This document shows, piece after piece, positions 32,067 through 33,853 of a DNA stretch of 33,853 bases. Under the pieces are notes generated by a model that searched no databases, had not been told where the DNA came from, and worked only from the letters and a program-made list of their open reading frames with translations. Source of the stretch: Candidatus Cacconaster scatequi (lineage in GTDB: Bacteria; Bacteroidota; Bacteroidia; Bacteroidales; UBA932); the NCBI GenBank assembly GCA_018065305.1, contig JAGHTO010000036.1:1-33853 (forward strand). Direction: 5' to 3'. The position numbers and the translations under genes are program-made. The stretch's first letter is position 1. Every line of letters begins with the position of its first letter.

Positions 32067-32667
32067 TTATTTTCCCCAGTTTGACGAAGGGCAGGTCGAG
32101 GCTTTCGCCAGGATGGAAGAGCTCTACCGGCAATGGAACGCCGCCATAAATGTCATATCCCGGAAGGATATGGACAATTTCAAGGAGCATCATCTGCTTC
32201 ACAGTCTTGCGATTGCGAAGGTCGTCGATTTCCCGGCCGGAAGCAGCATCCTGGACGTCGGGACAGGCGGAGGGTTTCCGGGAATTCCTCTCGCGGTGGC
32301 ATTCCCGAGGTGTTCCTTCACATTGTGCGATTCCATAGGAAAGAAAATAAAGGTTGCCTCCGCAGTTGCGGAAAGTCTGGGGCTGAAGAATGTCGAGACG
32401 GTGAACGCGAGGGTCGAGACGCTTGGAAGGAAGTTTGACTATGTCGTGTCGCGCGCCGTTACCTCTCTTGACAATATGTATCCCTGGATCAAGGATTCGT
32501 TCACAAAGGCCGTCATCTGCCTCAAAGGAGGAGAGCTCGACGACGAGATTGAACTTTGTGCCCGGAAGTGCGGTCTGGACAGGGCCAGATTCTTCAGGAC
32601 CGATTTGTCTTCTTTTTTTGACGGAGAGTATTTCAGCACGAAGAAGGTGGTGATATTCTCAAAATAA
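32050..32667 (+). CDS. rsmG: 16S rRNA (guanine-N7) methyltransferase RsmG
   Basis: RsmG (GidB) methylates G527 of 16S rRNA with SAM. The product has MERITDYFPQF at the start, YRQWNAAINVISRKD, the SAM-binding LDVGTGGGFPGIPLAVAF, and SRAVTSLDNMYPWIK, all standard. The ATG 32050 matches the family N terminus and has AAAAGG nine bases upstream; ATGs at 32041 and 32047 in the same frame add two or three residues. It overlaps the sigma gene end by 17 bases. Length is 205 residues, normal for the family. Confidence 0.93.
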   Translation: MERITDYFPQFDEGQVEAFARMEELYRQWNAAINVISRKDMDNFKEHHLLHSLAIAKVVDFPAGSSILDVGTGGGFPGIPLAVAFPRCSFTLCDSIGKKIKVASAVAESLGLKNVETVNARVETLGRKFDYVVSRAVTSLDNMYPWIKDSFTKAVICLKGGELDDEIELCARKCGLDRARFFRTDLSSFFDGEYFSTKKVVIFSK

Positions 32668-32669
32668 AA

Positions 32670-32700
32670 TTTGTAATCAGGAGGAAAAACACTATCTTTG
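32670..32700 (+). promoter_or_regulatory. rpmH promoter, full Bacteroidetes consensus
   Basis: TTTG at 32670-32673, a 19-base spacer, then TATCTTTG at 32693-32700. This is the best promoter in the window and supports assignment to the Bacteroidetes. Transcription would start near 32707 and cover rpmH and possibly tRNA-Leu to the terminator. Confidence 0.75.
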
Positions 32701-32733
32701 TCGTCCATTGTGGAAAAATAAAAACCTAAAGAT

Positions 32734-32886
32734 ATGAAACGTACATTTCAACCTTCACAGATTAAACGCCGCCACAAACACGGATTCCGCGAGCGTATGA
32801 GTACTCCCAACGGACGTCGCGTATTGGCAGCACGCCGCCGTCACGGCCGCAAGAAACTGACTGTCTCATCAGAGGACCTCTGGTAA
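32734..32886 (+). CDS. rpmH: 50S ribosomal protein L34
   Basis: A 50-residue very basic protein beginning [20 protein letters not shown] and continuing [22 protein letters not shown], which is unmistakably L34. It has a short tail ending SSEDLW. L34 is a late-assembling protein of the large subunit. The gene stands alone between rsmG and tRNA-Leu, without the usual rnpA-oriC neighbours seen in many bacteria, and has its own consensus promoter. Confidence 0.97.
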   Translation: MKRTFQPSQIKRRHKHGFRERMSTPNGRRVLAARRRHGRKKLTVSSEDLW

Positions 32887-32920
32887 TCCGGCAGCAGTCC
32901 CCTGCCCTACGGCGCTACTG

Positions 32921-33001
32921 GCGGGCGTGTTGTAATTGGTAGCCAAGCCAGACTTAGGATCTGGTGCCTAGTGCGTATGGGTTCGAGTCCCTTCGCCCGC
33001 A
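32921..33001 (+). tRNA. tRNA-Leu (anticodon UAG)
   Basis: Acceptor arms GCGGGCG and CGCCCGC pair perfectly. The D arm is TTG/CAA, the anticodon stem is CCAGA/TCTGG around loop CTTAGGA (anticodon TAG at 32955-32957), and the long variable arm fits a type II tRNA. The T loop is TTCGAGT with a weak second pair in the T stem. CCA is not encoded. It reads CUA and, by wobble, other CUN leucine codons. Confidence 0.93.
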
Positions 33002-33005
33002 CTTG

Positions 33006-33037
33006 AAAAAGCCTTCAGCAATTGCTGGAGGCTTTTT
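33006..33037 (+). terminator. intrinsic terminator after tRNA-Leu
   Basis: GCCTTCAGC pairs with GCTGGAGGC (9 bp, one G-T pair, loop AATT), flanked by AAAAA and TTTTT. It works as an intrinsic terminator on the plus strand; with the A-tract it could also work for transcripts arriving from the right. Confidence 0.85.
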
Positions 33038-33038
33038 C

Positions 33039-33180
33039 GTTGCCTGCGGCAACCGCGCGGGCTCCGGGCCTCACGGCTTATATACCTAGGGGCTCCGCCC
33101 CTATAATACCCCGCGCCCTTTGGCCTTACGTCTGCTTCGCAGACCGGCGTCGGGCGGGCGGCCGATGCCGCCATCGCAGC
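33039..33180. repeat. GC-rich palindromic intergenic repeat
   Basis: A cluster of stems with three-base loops: GTTGCC-TGC-GGCAAC (33039-33053), TAGGGGC-TCC-GCCCCTA around 33083-33099, and GTCTGC-TTC-GCAGAC (33130-33144). No gene is found in 33,002-33,389. The base composition differs sharply from both neighbours. The style recalls REP/BIME-like intergenic repeats. Together with the two copies at 33285-33362 it suggests a repeat family. Confidence 0.55.
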
Positions 33181-33284
33181 TTCACGGCTCTAATCGCCCA
33201 CACGAATGAAAGAGTTAAAGCGTTGTAAATTGGCGACTTTTTGGCGAGATAAACCCTGTTTTTGCACACGACAGAGAGGACTAT

Positions 33285-33362
33285 GGGGGAATTTCCTTTG
33301 TTTTCTCCCCCGATTGAGTCACGAACCGCCATTTTGGGGGAATTCAAGTCCGATATTCCCCC
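33285..33362. repeat. two direct copies of a GGGGGAATT...CCCCCGATT hairpin
   Basis: Copy 1 (33285-33311) and copy 2 (33336-33362) each begin GGGGGAATT and end with CCCCC followed by GATT, 51 bases apart. Each can fold (GGGGGA/TCCCCC in copy 1; GGGGGAAT/ATTCCCCC in copy 2). Their interiors differ. They lie just after the 3' end of the gene at 33390-33853. Tandem palindromes next to a possible transposase are the arrangement of REP units. Confidence 0.6.
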
Positions 33363-33389
33363 GATTTCAGCATCAAGAGTCGAACCGGA

Positions 33390-33853
33390 TTACCCTTGCG
33401 AGCCGAAAATTGATTGGAGTATGCCTTGATCCAAACGTAACATTCTTTGAATTTGCTTTTGCGTCGCATTATATTCGTAGCGCATCACCTTTGCCATAGC
33501 AATTTTTGCATCCGCCGGAATTTGGGTCGGGTTTGCCGTACCGTATTCATTCCTGCATTTCTTACAGACTGCCGCATAGAGTTCATCTTCGGTATACGCG
33601 ACGCTCTCCCCTATTTCCCTTGCTATTTCCTTGTTGCTCTCGATGTTTTTGCCCAAAAGATAGAAGTAGTGCGCGGCATCTCGGAAGAGCCCTTCCCCCG
33701 TTTCGATATCACAGTAAGAAAACGGAGAGAAACATCCGTCCAACAATTTCAAGCCTCTGATTTCATCTGAAATATGAGAGTGAGACCCTGAACGGCGATC
33801 CTTAATAGTGGATGGTACGGAAGACTCTTGGAACCTCTTTTTCGCATCAGGAA
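33390..33853 (-). CDS. C-terminal part of an unrecognised gene, possibly a REP-associated transposase (RAYT-like)
   Basis: The minus-strand frame is open from the window end to a stop at 33390, so the N terminus is missing (about 154 codons seen). The sequence has CFSPFSYCDIETGEGLFRDAAHYFY, a helical segment with KNIESNKEIAREIGE, a pair of Cys (CKKCRNEYG), and a C-terminal helical run MRYEYNATQKQIQRMLRLD, which looks like a short helix-turn-helix. This kind of tail occurs, to my memory, on transposase-like proteins of Bacteroidales, but the catalytic HUH and Tyr part is outside the window. Neighbouring palindromic repeats support the idea. Confidence in the function is low; the reading frame itself is well supported. 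Confidence 0.45.
   Translation of the reverse strand, partial: PDAKKRFQESSVPSTIKDRRSGSHSHISDEIRGLKLLDGCFSPFSYCDIETGEGLFRDAAHYFYLLGKNIESNKEIAREIGESVAYTEDELYAAVCKKCRNEYGTANPTQIPADAKIAMAKVMRYEYNATQKQIQRMLRLDQGILQSIFGSQG

Noticed and set aside
33006-33362. CRISPR array
   Set aside because: Only two copies of a short palindrome with dissimilar interior and no regular spacers; no cas genes.

Overview
The window looks like a chromosomal segment of a Bacteroidales bacterium. Several genes are preceded by the Bacteroidetes -7 promoter box TAnnTTTG (best at rpmH, where TTTG-N19-TATCTTTG is a full consensus). A UpxY-type antiterminator starts the polysaccharide operon, Shine-Dalgarno sequences are mostly weak, and YjbH-like, GH95 and head-GIN-domain envelope proteins fit the phylum. 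No species call is possible from the sequence alone.

Region 1 (1-13,400, minus strand) is one long surface-polysaccharide operon. In transcription order: a promoter and a hairpin-rich leader, upxY, a second hairpin-rich spacer, two outer-membrane proteins (the second clearly YjbH-like), a lipoprotein, a small beta-barrel, wecA-like and wecC-like genes, then a visibly AT-rich cassette: acyltransferase, sugar-transfer ATP-grasp, Wzx flippase, TupA-type ATP-grasp, Wzy-like polymerase, and a glycosyltransferase cut by the window start. The cassette begins sharply at about 6.4 kb, next to a hairpin. WecA would prime undecaprenyl phosphate, WecC supplies a uronic acid sugar, the cassette builds, decorates, flips and polymerises the repeat unit, and the YjbH-like proteins may help at the outer membrane.

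Region 2 (13.4-19.3 kb) holds cutC (minus) diverging from dsbD, an outer-membrane barrel and a GH95 lipoprotein (plus). A nested inverted-repeat element fills the dsbD leader. Region 3 (19.3-33.0 kb) is housekeeping: valS, tatA, tatC, an ABC-F ATPase, rlmB and a head-GIN protein; convergent prmA and tpiA; then marC, polA, an ECF-type sigma factor, rsmG, rpmH and tRNA-Leu(UAG) with a terminator. Region 4 (33.0-33.85 kb) holds palindromic repeats and the 3' end of a gene that may encode a REP-associated transposase.

The main observation is that the only G/C homopolymers of 7 or more that I found in the window lie at four places: G7 in the acyltransferase, G7 in the sugar-transfer ATP-grasp, G8 at the 3' end of upxY, and C10 in dsbD. 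Both G7 genes are out of frame as read and become full length with one G fewer. This fits slipped-strand phase variation of a surface glycan, but also fits homopolymer sequencing error. Independently, the polA proofreading domain seems to have lost its catalytic carboxylates.
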